Below are positions 26,501 to 35,237 of a stretch of 64,000 nucleotides of DNA, one piece after another. Position 1 is the first letter of the stretch; each line of letters opens with the position of its first letter. The translations under genes and the position numbers were made by a program. This DNA comes from an uncultured Pseudodesulfovibrio sp. GTDB lineage: Bacteria; Desulfobacterota; Desulfovibrionia; Desulfovibrionales; Desulfovibrionaceae. The notes below the pieces were generated by a model that saw nothing but the letters and a program-made list of their open reading frames with translations, was not told the origin of the DNA and ran no database searches. The DNA is taken from assembly GCF_963675635.1 (NCBI RefSeq), contig NZ_OY776488.1, positions 2,562,001-2,626,000 of the forward strand, read 5' to 3'.

Positions 26501-27403
26501 GTGTCAGAAGACTGGAAACGCAACCTTCCACTCAAGGTCCGCATGAGAATCGCCCTTCGGGACGGCTGGCTTCGGTACGTTACAAATCCGATACAACTCT
26601 ATCGAAGACGCCATGGATTGGCTGACCGGGACGTTTTTGGGCAGATCAAGATCCAGACCAATTATACCTGTACTCGGCAATGCCGTTTCTGCCATTATGG
26701 ACAGGAATCAAAACCAACGCCGCAGGTCATGCCCACAGAAGTTTTCAAGTCCATCATTGATTCTCTGGCTCGCATCGACTACGCAGGCAGTGTCGGAATT
26801 TTCGAAATCAACGAACCTTTCTCGGAAAAAAGGATAGTTGAATTCCACGTCCTTGCACGGAAAAAACTCCCCAAGTGCTGGCTCTATCTCGCCTCCAATG
26901 GCGACCTCATCAAAAAAGGAATAGTAGAAGAACTCTTTGAAAACGGGCTGAATATTCTCTACCTCAACTCGTATGATGAAAAGGCAGTTCCGAGGAATCT
27001 GGAATTCATCAACTCGCTCAAACCCGAACATCAGGCAATGACGCACCATATGAACCGGACCTATCAAGATGACTGGGAGTCTCGCGCTGGAAATATCGGT
27101 CAATACTTCAAAGGATTCACCAATAATCCTTGCGACATAGTCTACAATCTCTGCTATATAAAGCCTTCAGGAACCGTACACCCGTGCGTCAACGATTTTC
27201 ATGACAAAGTAATCCTCGGCAACGTCAACGACATCGATCTCATGGAGATTTGGCACGGTCAGAAAATGTCTCAACTACGTCAGCACCTCAACGAGGGAAA
27301 CCGCAATTGCAACAATCTCTGCTCCCAGTGTGACTATCCAGGATATCGCAGCCTGCCGAGCGTACCGATGAAATGGCGCATCAAAAGACTCTTTCGACAA
27401 TAA
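26501..27403 (+). CDS. Radical SAM protein with SPASM-like C-terminus
   Basis: 300 residues from GTG 26501, which has AGGAG seven bases upstream; an in-frame ATG at 26378 lies inside the previous gene. The radical SAM cluster motif is CTRQCRFC (Cys57, 61, 64). The C-terminal part has spaced cysteines (YNLCYIKPSGTVHPCVNDF ... NCNNLCSQCDYPG) that fit a SPASM/twitch domain holding one or more extra Fe-S clusters. GILGNVND...EIWHG wording is typical of SPASM proteins. It probably modifies a sugar or peptide at an unactivated carbon; the reaction cannot be named. Methyltransferase genes lie on both sides. Confidence 0.85.
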   Translation: MSEDWKRNLPLKVRMRIALRDGWLRYVTNPIQLYRRRHGLADRDVFGQIKIQTNYTCTRQCRFCHYGQESKPTPQVMPTEVFKSIIDSLARIDYAGSVGIFEINEPFSEKRIVEFHVLARKKLPKCWLYLASNGDLIKKGIVEELFENGLNILYLNSYDEKAVPRNLEFINSLKPEHQAMTHHMNRTYQDDWESRAGNIGQYFKGFTNNPCDIVYNLCYIKPSGTVHPCVNDFHDKVILGNVNDIDLMEIWHGQKMSQLRQHLNEGNRNCNNLCSQCDYPGYRSLPSVPMKWRIKRLFRQ

Positions 27404-27422
27404 CAGCAAAAAGAGAAACACC

Positions 27423-28133
27423 ATGTCTGATACTACAGCCGGAACTTTATACGAAAAGTATTATGAAAGCTCTGCCAGCTTTTTCAAATACCCCAATGAA
27501 TTCATCGTCAAGGGGTTCTACTCTTTTATCAATCGGGACCCGTACGCTGGCCCTTCAGTTTCAACCGGACGAGCCTTGGACTTTGCATACGGAAGCGGCT
27601 CCAATTCCGTCTTCCTCATACAGCAAGGTTATGAGACCCATGGTGTGGAGGTGGCCTCAAGTGCCCATCAACTCTTGGTCGAGAACCTCCGTTGGCACGG
27701 CCTCTCGGAAAAACTGGCCACACCATTCGTAACCATTGACGAAGCATGGAAGAAACTGCCCTTTGAAGACAACTTCTTCAACCTGGCAATCGCCAACCAT
27801 GTTCTCTACTATTATTTCACACCTGAAGCATGGAACCATGTTACTTCGGAGCTCTTCCGATGCCTTGCACCCGGCGGCATGCTTCTTCTGTCTCTCATGG
27901 CACCCGAGCACCCCACCTGTGTCGAAGCCACACCTCTCGGTGATGGGATATATCAAACACCAAAAGGGGCCCTGGCGGGCCAGACATTTCGCGGAATAAA
28001 GTCTCTTGACGAAGTAAAGACCTTGCTCCCCGACTTCGAGGAGGTATCCCGAGGTCGTATGCAAGAAGAGTGGCAGGGGTCCGGAGGACAGGACATCTGG
28101 TTGTATTGCGCCAGAAAGCCTTTAAACGACTAA
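27423..28133 (+). CDS. Class I SAM-dependent methyltransferase
   Basis: 236 residues with RALDFAYGSGSNSVFLIQQG (motif I variant), THGVEVASSAHQ, LPFEDNFFNLAIANHVLYY (motif IV region) and ELFRCLAPGGMLLLSLM (motif VI). It begins 20 bases after the radical SAM gene. O- or N-methylation of a glycan sugar is the likely role by context; acceptor unknown. Confidence 0.82.
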   Translation: MSDTTAGTLYEKYYESSASFFKYPNEFIVKGFYSFINRDPYAGPSVSTGRALDFAYGSGSNSVFLIQQGYETHGVEVASSAHQLLVENLRWHGLSEKLATPFVTIDEAWKKLPFEDNFFNLAIANHVLYYYFTPEAWNHVTSELFRCLAPGGMLLLSLMAPEHPTCVEATPLGDGIYQTPKGALAGQTFRGIKSLDEVKTLLPDFEEVSRGRMQEEWQGSGGQDIWLYCARKPLND

Positions 28134-28148
28134 ATCCAAGGAAGACCC

Positions 28149-28850
28149 ATGACCACTCGCAACGAACAGTCTGTCGAGACACAGGAGCAGGCGTTCCTCT
28201 CCAAAGCCGCTGATGGATATTTCGAACGAAACTATTCTCCTGACAATGAACATGAGAAACTCAAGGACGATAGAATAATCCGACTCCACGAATCCCTCCC
28301 GCTGGCTCCACCGAAACGGATGCTTGAAATCGGCTGTCTTACGGGCTTTCGTTGTGAACTTTTCCGCCAAAAATTCGGGACTAAGGCATATGGAGTTGAT
28401 CCGTCCGGCAATGCTATCGAGCACGGGCAAAGACTTTACCCCGACATCCAACTCGACGTGGGTGTCGTGACACAGATGCCCCAATACTCCGAACCGTTCG
28501 ACTGCGTCGTATTAGGGAATTTCCTGTATTGGGTAGACAGACAAAGCCTGTTCAATGCCGCTGCTGCCATCGACGCAGTACTGGCTGATAAAGGCATTCT
28601 TTATCTCGTTGATTTTGACATGGCGTATCCACACAAGCAAATATACCACCATCAAAACGGAATACATACATACAAAATGCCTCACTTCAAGATGTTCGAT
28701 TGGCATCCACACTACTACATAGTCCACCAGACATATTATCTGGATTCTGACCATACATTTGAATTGCCCCGGCATGACTGCACACAAATCACCGTCCTTC
28801 GCAAAGATTGCGACCAGGGGTTTGCACAAGCACCCGAGAAAGAAGGCTAG
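28149..28850 (+). CDS. Class I SAM-dependent methyltransferase
   Basis: 233 residues with RMLEIGCLTGFRCELFRQKFG (motif I), AYGVDPSGNAIEHG, FDCVVLGNFLYWVDR and KGILYLVDFDMAYPH. It is 15 bases after the previous methyltransferase, to which it is not closely similar. Followed by a radical SAM gene after 10 bases. Acceptor unknown; glycan decoration is inferred from context. Confidence 0.82.
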   Translation: MTTRNEQSVETQEQAFLSKAADGYFERNYSPDNEHEKLKDDRIIRLHESLPLAPPKRMLEIGCLTGFRCELFRQKFGTKAYGVDPSGNAIEHGQRLYPDIQLDVGVVTQMPQYSEPFDCVVLGNFLYWVDRQSLFNAAAAIDAVLADKGILYLVDFDMAYPHKQIYHHQNGIHTYKMPHFKMFDWHPHYYIVHQTYYLDSDHTFELPRHDCTQITVLRKDCDQGFAQAPEKEG

Positions 28851-28859
28851 GAGTAAACC

Positions 28860-30101
28860 GTGTTTAATCATCTCGTCATAGATATCGCAGGCAGATGCAA
28901 TGCTCACTGCAAATGGTGCACAACCGGTCGTGCTAATGTCGCCGGCAAACCCAAGGGCGGATTCATGGAACCGGACGTCCTGGCGGAAGCCCTTGATTCC
29001 ATGCGCAAACAGAAAATCATATCGCCCGAAGCAATAATATTTCTCTACAACTGGGGTGAACCATTTTTGCATCCAAAATTCGAAGATATTGCCAGGGTCA
29101 TTGCCGAACGCGGACACCAATTCGTAGTGAGTTCCAACCTCTCTGCCTACCCAAAAATCAAAGATAAAACCATTCTTTCCCACTTTCGGGCCATTGTCGC
29201 GTCAATGCCCGGATTCAGCCAAACGTCGTATGACCGCCAGCACGGTTTCTCTTTTGAAAAAATCAAACAAAACATCACCCAGATGGTTTCCTCTTACCGC
29301 GCAAATGGTTTTACAGGAAAGGTACAAATCAAATATCACGTCTACCAATTCAATCTGAACGAAGCACCTGCTCTGTTTGAGTTCGCCAAAGAATTGAACA
29401 TCTGCGTACAGCCCACATTCGCTACATTCGCGGACCTTGGCCTTTACATGGATTATCTTGAAGGTACTCTTTCCAGGAAAGAAGAACGAAAGATATCAAA
29501 AGAGATGTTACTTTCAGGCGTTGCCGAAAAAGAGATGCATTTGCCCGAGGACTATGAATGCCCATATTATGAGGCCCTCATCCTCAATGAAAAGGCTGAA
29601 ATTGTTACCTGTTGCATGGTCACTCCAGAGATGGAAGATTTCGTAATCGGAAGCCTTGCGAATATTCCCCCCGATGAAATAAGCACCCGCAAACGTCAAC
29701 AAGCTGTGTGTGAACGCTGTATCAGACTTGGTGTCCCGGAACTGATAGCTCAAAGAGCGTACCCGCTTTTTCTCGATGAAATAGACCTCTCGCTCGCTCT
29801 CGTTCCTGACAACAGGCCCGTGGTTATATGGGGTGCTGGTGTCATGGCCAAACGTATGGCTGAGCGCCTGAACTCTGTGGGCATAACGGATATTCAGTTC
29901 ATCAAAGATGAATTGACGGATGCGCCCACAGACCTACCAGAGAATATGATTGTTGGATCTTCGATTCTCGCCGACAACGAAAACAATAACTTTTTCATTG
30001 TTGCAAATGAGTTTGTCGCCCCCAGCGTCGAACGTCTGCAAGAGTTGGGTTACCGCAACAAAAAAGACTATCTCGTTAACACTATTGCAGCCCATGGTTA
30101 G
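28860..30101 (+). CDS. Radical SAM/SPASM protein with C-terminal Rossmann-like domain
   Basis: 413 residues from GTG with AGGAG upstream. The cluster motif CNAHCKWC (Cys13, 17, 20) begins a radical SAM barrel. A SPASM-type cysteine set follows: CPYYEALILN, EIVTCCMVT and CERCIRLG (about residues 237-290). After residue 320 comes RPVVIWGAGVMAKRMAERL, a dinucleotide- or nucleotide-binding loop of a separate domain seen fused to many sugar-modifying enzymes. The reaction is unknown; the combination suggests work on a nucleotide or phospho-sugar rather than a peptide, but a peptide target such as flagellin cannot be excluded. Confidence 0.83.
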   Translation: MFNHLVIDIAGRCNAHCKWCTTGRANVAGKPKGGFMEPDVLAEALDSMRKQKIISPEAIIFLYNWGEPFLHPKFEDIARVIAERGHQFVVSSNLSAYPKIKDKTILSHFRAIVASMPGFSQTSYDRQHGFSFEKIKQNITQMVSSYRANGFTGKVQIKYHVYQFNLNEAPALFEFAKELNICVQPTFATFADLGLYMDYLEGTLSRKEERKISKEMLLSGVAEKEMHLPEDYECPYYEALILNEKAEIVTCCMVTPEMEDFVIGSLANIPPDEISTRKRQQAVCERCIRLGVPELIAQRAYPLFLDEIDLSLALVPDNRPVVIWGAGVMAKRMAERLNSVGITDIQFIKDELTDAPTDLPENMIVGSSILADNENNNFFIVANEFVAPSVERLQELGYRNKKDYLVNTIAAHG

Positions 30102-30179
30102 CCTCAACGGAACTCAAAGCCATGAGTTGAAATTTAATACTCAGAGAAAAAGGACAACTTTTCCTTTCAGAAAAAGAGC

Positions 30180-30920
30180 ATGATGATGATGAAAAAGACA
30201 AATCAAGCTGATGGTTTTTTTTATGAAGACAGAGACAGAATCACCCGCCATGCGGCAAATCGCATACTCTCAATAATTTGTCCTTTCATAAACCCGACAT
30301 CTGTAGTCGACGTTGGCTGCGGAGTCGGGACATGGCTTTCTGTCAGTCAAGAAATGGGAGCGACTAAAGTCCTTGGATTTGACGAGGATTATGTCGACAG
30401 AGATCTCTTACAAATCCATAATGATGATTTTATCAGTTGTGATCTGAACAATAAAATCCCGATCACACAACAGTTTGATCTGGCGATATCCCTTGAAGTA
30501 GCTGAACATCTCCACAAAAATCGTGCTGAAAGCTTTATTGCCGAATTGACGAGCGCATCCCCGTATGTCCTTTTTTCTGCTGCCATTCCATGGCAGGGAG
30601 GGAATGGTCATAAAAATGAACAGTGGCAGAGCTATTGGTCAGATCTTTTCGGCAGGTTTGGATATTCAAAAGTCGATTGCATAAGACCTCTAATTTGGAA
30701 TGATGAAGACATTCCAATTTGGTATAAACAAAACACCCTGCTATACGTAAACCAATCACATTTCACTCATGTAGAAGACCTCGCAACCCGTTACAAAGAC
30801 ACTCATACAGATGTGGTCCACCCAGGTCTGTACTTGTTGAAAGCGAAAAGGCCCCTCTCGGTAAAATTGGCATTCAAGCTCTTCAGGGCTTCCCTGAAGC
30901 ATGCCCTGTTCGGGCGATAA
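30180..30920 (+). CDS. Class I SAM-dependent methyltransferase
   Basis: Up to 246 residues; the gene opens with four tandem ATG codons (30180-30191), so the exact start is uncertain, and the purine stretch AAAAAGAG just before suits the later ones better. SVVDVGCGVGTWLSV is a clear motif I, KVLGFDEDYVDRDLL follows, and FDLAISLEVAEHLHK is the motif IV region. It is more AT-rich than the genes beside it and stands after a 78-base gap, hinting at separate acquisition. Acceptor unknown. Confidence 0.83.
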   Translation: MMMMKKTNQADGFFYEDRDRITRHAANRILSIICPFINPTSVVDVGCGVGTWLSVSQEMGATKVLGFDEDYVDRDLLQIHNDDFISCDLNNKIPITQQFDLAISLEVAEHLHKNRAESFIAELTSASPYVLFSAAIPWQGGNGHKNEQWQSYWSDLFGRFGYSKVDCIRPLIWNDEDIPIWYKQNTLLYVNQSHFTHVEDLATRYKDTHTDVVHPGLYLLKAKRPLSVKLAFKLFRASLKHALFGR

Positions 30921-30983
30921 CGCATTTTCTGAACTGTTATTTTCAATTTTCTAACGCGCCATGTTTCCAAAACCACAACAGTC

Positions 30984-31862
30984 ATGAACTATACAACTGA
31001 ACACATCGAAGCCTGCATCTGCACATATAATGAGGAGCAGAACATCACGGCCTGCATCCAATCTATCCGCACTGCCGGAATATCTCGTATTCATGTGGTA
31101 GACGCCGGTTCGGAGGACCTGACGGTCTCCCTTGCAAAACACGCTGGAGCGGGAGTAACGATTTCAGCCAAGGGTTTGGCAAGCCAGCGCCAGGTAGGAC
31201 TTGAAGCCTGTAGAATGCCATTCCTGCTCTATGTAGACGCGGATGACCGTCTCGACCCTTCATGTCCCCTTGAACTGCTTGAAGAGTTGAAAACGCATCA
31301 TGCCGACGCCATTCAGGCCAGTCTGCGGGTCGAAAACCCTCAAAGTTACTGGCAAAGAGGAATGGATTCCCTCTTGCACTATTGTATTTCCACCCCTGGT
31401 CCAACCACCATGGTTGGCCGCCCGGCCTTATACCGAACGGATTCCCTGCTTCGTGTGGGGCTGGACCGCAGTTTCGACGGCGTCGGGAATGAGGATGCCG
31501 CCCTTTCAATTCGTATGGAGGCAGCCGGAATGCGTCAGAGAATCGGCACAGCCCTTTGCTACCGCCACCATCCAAGAACGTTCATGAATAACGCCAGGGC
31601 GTGGATCAAATATGGCAAAGGTGACGCTCGGCTTATTCAAAATTATCCGAAAAAGGCAAAGGCTGTCCTGTGGCACATTCTGGTGCGCTATCCCGTGCTC
31701 CGCTCCTGCGACATGATCAAACAGGGAGATTTCGTACTTATTGGATTCCCTATATGCGCAGGATTGATACGTCTGATAGGAATGATCGTCGGATTCCTCA
31801 ACAATTTCGGCACACAAACTGCATCAAATCCACAGGATTCAAAAAGCGAACAGAGGAAATGA
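30984..31862 (+). CDS. Family 2 glycosyltransferase
   Basis: 292 residues. The GT-A start IEACICTYNEEQNITACIQSI, HVVDAGSEDLTVSLAK and the metal-binding LLYVDADDRLDPS (DxD) identify a family 2 enzyme. KRGMDSLLHYC and a mildly hydrophobic C-terminal stretch (FVLIGFPICAGLIRLIGMIVGF) suggest peripheral or single-pass membrane contact. It overlaps the following aminotransferase gene at its stop. Donor and acceptor unknown. Confidence 0.85.
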   Translation: MNYTTEHIEACICTYNEEQNITACIQSIRTAGISRIHVVDAGSEDLTVSLAKHAGAGVTISAKGLASQRQVGLEACRMPFLLYVDADDRLDPSCPLELLEELKTHHADAIQASLRVENPQSYWQRGMDSLLHYCISTPGPTTMVGRPALYRTDSLLRVGLDRSFDGVGNEDAALSIRMEAAGMRQRIGTALCYRHHPRTFMNNARAWIKYGKGDARLIQNYPKKAKAVLWHILVRYPVLRSCDMIKQGDFVLIGFPICAGLIRLIGMIVGFLNNFGTQTASNPQDSKSEQRK

Positions 31863-33169
31863 TGAACCACAATCTCGATATGCAAAAACGGGCAGCCGCA
31901 ACTATTCCGGGCATGACTCAACTCCTGTCAAAACGTCCGGACCAATTTTCACTTGGCGCATGGCCTGGCTACTTTACCAAAGCCAGTGGAACGACGGTAT
32001 GGGACATGAACAACGAACCATATCTTGATATGAGCCTGGGAGGCATCGGTGCGACAATCCTTGGCTATGCAAACCCTGAAGTGGACAAGGCCGTCATGGA
32101 AACCATACGGAACGGCGTTGCAACAAGCCTCAACTGCCCGGAAGAAGTCATACTTGCCGAAAGGTTATGCGATATACATCCCTGGGCCGACATGGTTCGC
32201 CTGACTCGTTCCGGCGGGGAAGCCATGGCTGTCGCTGTACGCATCGCCCGTACTGCCACCCGCCGCAGCCGCGTCGCGTTTTGCGGCTATCACGGATGGC
32301 ACGACTGGTATCTTGCCGCCAACCTCCAGGACGACACCTTGGGTGAACACCTGCTCCACGGCCTTGATGCGGGAGGAGTTCCCAAGGAGTTGGCCGGAAC
32401 AGCGCTTCCTTTCAAGTACAACAAGCCGAATGAGCTTGATCAGATCATTGACAAAACCAATGGCGATCTTGCCGCCATCGTCATGGAACCTATCCGCAGC
32501 ACTCCGCCGGAGCCAGGGTTTCTTGAACATGTTGCAGCACAGGCCAAAAAATGCGGCGCAATTTTGATCTTCGATGAAATATCTGCCGGTTTCCGCCTTG
32601 GACTCGGTGGCTCGCACAAGTTCATTACCTCGATCACTCCGGACATTGCCGTGTTCGCCAAGGCGCTGGGCAATGGTTACCCCATTGCCGCTGTCATAGG
32701 AACACAATCGGTCATGTCTGCCGCCCAGAATTCCTTCATAAGCAGCACCAACTGGACAGAACGAATCGGCCCTACCGCGGCACTCGCCACACTGAACATT
32801 ATGGAGCGTGACAACCCCTTTGACGAATTGAGCAGACTCGGTCGAACCATCAAGCAGGTATGGAAGCATGCAGCCGAAGCAAACGGCCTGAGAATCTCAA
32901 TAGGCGGCATGGACCCCATGGCGCATTTCCGATTCATCAAGGAGCACGATATCTGCAAAGCCCTTTTCGTCGAAGCCATGCTCAAACAACGCATACTTGC
33001 CAGCGCCCTGTTCTACTCCATGAGTGCACACACTGATCAGGATATCCAACGTTACGCCGAAGCATCCAAACCGGCTTTCAAACACATTGCCGAAACAATG
33101 CAATCCGACAACCCTGCTGCGTACTTGACGGGTGCCCCGGCGGCCAGCGGCTTTACTCGATTGGCGTAA
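31859..33169 (+). CDS. Class III aminotransferase, glutamate-1-semialdehyde aminomutase-like
   Basis: 436 residues; ATGs at 31859 and 31862 are both possible (AGAGG upstream), and a far-upstream in-frame start lies inside the glycosyltransferase. PLP-fold type I class III features: TRSGGEAMAVAVRIAR, FCGYHGWHDWYLA, IFDEISAGFRLGLGGSH and FAKALGNGYPIAAV with the Schiff-base Lys. The closest well-known enzyme is HemL, but this copy lies in a glycan locus between a glycosyltransferase and RmlD/NeuB-like genes. I infer transamination or amino-group migration on a sugar precursor of the NeuB-like synthase. Confidence 0.88.
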   Translation: MMNHNLDMQKRAAATIPGMTQLLSKRPDQFSLGAWPGYFTKASGTTVWDMNNEPYLDMSLGGIGATILGYANPEVDKAVMETIRNGVATSLNCPEEVILAERLCDIHPWADMVRLTRSGGEAMAVAVRIARTATRRSRVAFCGYHGWHDWYLAANLQDDTLGEHLLHGLDAGGVPKELAGTALPFKYNKPNELDQIIDKTNGDLAAIVMEPIRSTPPEPGFLEHVAAQAKKCGAILIFDEISAGFRLGLGGSHKFITSITPDIAVFAKALGNGYPIAAVIGTQSVMSAAQNSFISSTNWTERIGPTAALATLNIMERDNPFDELSRLGRTIKQVWKHAAEANGLRISIGGMDPMAHFRFIKEHDICKALFVEAMLKQRILASALFYSMSAHTDQDIQRYAEASKPAFKHIAETMQSDNPAAYLTGAPAASGFTRLA

Positions 33170-33184
33170 ACCGGCGGGAACACT

Positions 33185-34126
33185 ATGGCTCACGACATCA
33201 AAGCGCACACCATACTCATAACCGGAATCTCCGGGATGCTCGGGCTCAATCTCGCGCTCATGCTGCGCGACACCAATCGAGTCATCGGAACTGTCCTGGC
33301 TCATCCGGTAAAACTATCTGGCGTATCGTGCCGTCAAATGAATCTGGCTGACCCCCTGTCCATCACGGAGGTCATCGAGGCATCAGCCCCTGATACTGTG
33401 ATCCACTGTGCAGCCATGACCACCGTAGACGGCTGTGAATCAGACCCGGAGATGGCTATACGGATCAACGGTGAAGCCACCGGCCTTGTCGCCAAGGCGA
33501 GTGCCGATGCCAGGGCAAAACTGGTATACATCTCAACGGACGCCGTGTTCAAAGGAGACCGGGGCGAATATACTGAAAACGACCACACCGACCCGGTCAA
33601 CACCTACGGTAGATCAAAACTTGTCGGAGAGGCTTTGGCTGTAGAGAACCACCCGGCTCCACTCATTTTACGAACAAACATTTTCGGTCTGACAGGCCGT
33701 CCCGGCCAGGGACTTGCCCGATGGATTCTGGATCAAGGAAAAGCCAACAGATCATTCACGGGGTTCACGGACTCAACATTTACTCCTCTCCTCGTCAACT
33801 CCTTGGGAGAAGTGATCATGGAATGTCTGCAATCGGGTATTACAGGCATCCATCACGCCGCATCAGTTGACGCTATGAATAAATACAATTTTGCACGAGA
33901 ATTGCTTCAGGAGTGGGGATATAACCCCACCCTTGTCAGACAAGGATTCATAAGCGACATTAATTTCACAGCGCCGCGGCCAACCAATTCCGCTCTTGAC
34001 GGCAGCCGGTTGAACGCATTGCTTCATCGTAATACCGGCGTTTCCGTACAAACGAATATTCGCCGTATGCACGCTCTGGCACAGGCCGGGTTGACCGCAG
34101 AACTTGAAAACGCATTTCACCCATGA
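33185..34126 (+). CDS. RmlD-like NAD(P)-dependent sugar reductase
   Basis: 313 residues, an extended short-chain dehydrogenase: ILITGISGMLGLNLAL (Rossmann), HCAAMTTVDGCESDPE, VYISTDAVFKGDRGEY and the catalytic YGRSK. These match dTDP-4-dehydrorhamnose reductase, but no rmlA, rmlB or rmlC is in the window, so rhamnose is unlikely to be its product. Sitting between an aminotransferase and a NeuB-like synthase, it probably reduces a keto intermediate of their pathway. Confidence 0.85.
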   Translation: MAHDIKAHTILITGISGMLGLNLALMLRDTNRVIGTVLAHPVKLSGVSCRQMNLADPLSITEVIEASAPDTVIHCAAMTTVDGCESDPEMAIRINGEATGLVAKASADARAKLVYISTDAVFKGDRGEYTENDHTDPVNTYGRSKLVGEALAVENHPAPLILRTNIFGLTGRPGQGLARWILDQGKANRSFTGFTDSTFTPLLVNSLGEVIMECLQSGITGIHHAASVDAMNKYNFARELLQEWGYNPTLVRQGFISDINFTAPRPTNSALDGSRLNALLHRNTGVSVQTNIRRMHALAQAGLTAELENAFHP

Positions 34127-34140
34127 ATAAGGAAATACGC

Positions 34141-35214
34141 ATGAATTCCATAACGATTCAGAATCAGCTCATTGGTCCGGGAAACCCCACATATTTCATT
34201 GCCGACATCGCCGCCAACCACGATGGCGACCTTGATCGAGCCGTGGAGCTCATTCGACTGGCAGCAGAAGCTGGTGCAGACGCTGCAAAGTTCCAGCACT
34301 TCACAGCAGACAAAATCGTAAGCCAGAAAGGATTTGACCGTCTGGGCAACAAAGCTGGACATCAGGCAAAGTGGAAAAAATCAATTTCAGAAGTATATGC
34401 CGATGCCTCGGTGCCACGCACATGGACTGCTGCACTGCATCAAGCATGTGTTGACAATGGTATCCACTTCTTTTCCACACCATATGATTTCGAAGCGGTT
34501 GACCTGCTGGATGAATTTGTTCCAGCTTACAAAATCGGGTCCGGTGATATCGATTGGGCAGAGATGCTTGATTATATTGCGGGGAAAAACAAACCAGTTT
34601 TATTGGCTACCGGAGCTTCGAGTCTGGGCGATGTCTGTCGATCCGTAGACCGCATTCTCCAAACCAATGACCAACTCGTTCTTATGCAGTGCAACACCAA
34701 CTACACCGGCAGTACTGATAACTTTGCCCACATCCATCTCAATGTACTCAAAAGCTATGCCACCCTGTATCCCCAAATAATACTGGGATTATCGGATCAC
34801 ACTCCAGGGCTGACAACAGTGCTCGGTGCTATTGCATTGGGTGCGCGGATTATTGAGAAGCACTTCACCGACGACGACACAAGGACCGGTCCTGACCACG
34901 GGTTTTCTATGACCCCAAAAACGTGGCGGGAGATGGTGGACCGTGCGCGAGAACTGGAAAAAGCCATGGGAAATCCCCTCAAACAGGTAGAGGCCAACGA
35001 ACAACAAACTGTCTGTATCCAACGTCGCTGTCTGCGGGCATCCCGGCCCATTGCCAAGGGAGAAGTCCTCACAAGCGACATGGTCGCCTCCTTGCGCCCA
35101 GCACCTGCAGGATCCATTTCTCCATGGGATGCAGTCCACGTTGTTGGACTAACCGCCTCCCGGGACTTTGAATACGGTGAAGAGTTGCGATGGAATGCGC
35201 TTATTTCCGAGTAA
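34141..35214 (+). CDS. Nonulosonic acid synthase (NeuB/LegI/PseI family)
   Basis: 357 residues. It condenses phosphoenolpyruvate with an amino-sugar aldehyde to give a nine-carbon acid. Features: YFIADIAANHDGDLDRAVELI, KFQHFTADKIVS, FFSTPYDFEAVDLL, YKIGSGDIDWAEML, GLSDHTPG, ARIIEKHFTDD and a C-terminal SAF (antifreeze-like) domain beginning near CLRASRPIAKGE. AAGGAAA precedes the ATG at 34141; an ATG at 34123 overlaps the reductase stop but lacks a ribosome site. It is the only NeuB-type gene in the window although two CMP-sugar synthetases are present. Sialic, legionaminic or pseudaminic preference cannot be told. Confidence 0.92.
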   Translation: MNSITIQNQLIGPGNPTYFIADIAANHDGDLDRAVELIRLAAEAGADAAKFQHFTADKIVSQKGFDRLGNKAGHQAKWKKSISEVYADASVPRTWTAALHQACVDNGIHFFSTPYDFEAVDLLDEFVPAYKIGSGDIDWAEMLDYIAGKNKPVLLATGASSLGDVCRSVDRILQTNDQLVLMQCNTNYTGSTDNFAHIHLNVLKSYATLYPQIILGLSDHTPGLTTVLGAIALGARIIEKHFTDDDTRTGPDHGFSMTPKTWREMVDRARELEKAMGNPLKQVEANEQQTVCIQRRCLRASRPIAKGEVLTSDMVASLRPAPAGSISPWDAVHVVGLTASRDFEYGEELRWNALISE

Positions 35215-35237
35215 CCACACGAACACGAAGCAGAGCT

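Noticed and set aside
25647..30920. RiPP (modified ribosomal peptide) cluster because of SPASM radical SAM proteins
   Set aside because: No short precursor-like gene, leader peptide recognition domain, protease or peptide exporter nearby.
33185..34126. dTDP-rhamnose pathway
   Set aside because: Only an RmlD-like gene is present; rmlA, rmlB and rmlC are missing and the neighbours belong to a NeuB-type route.
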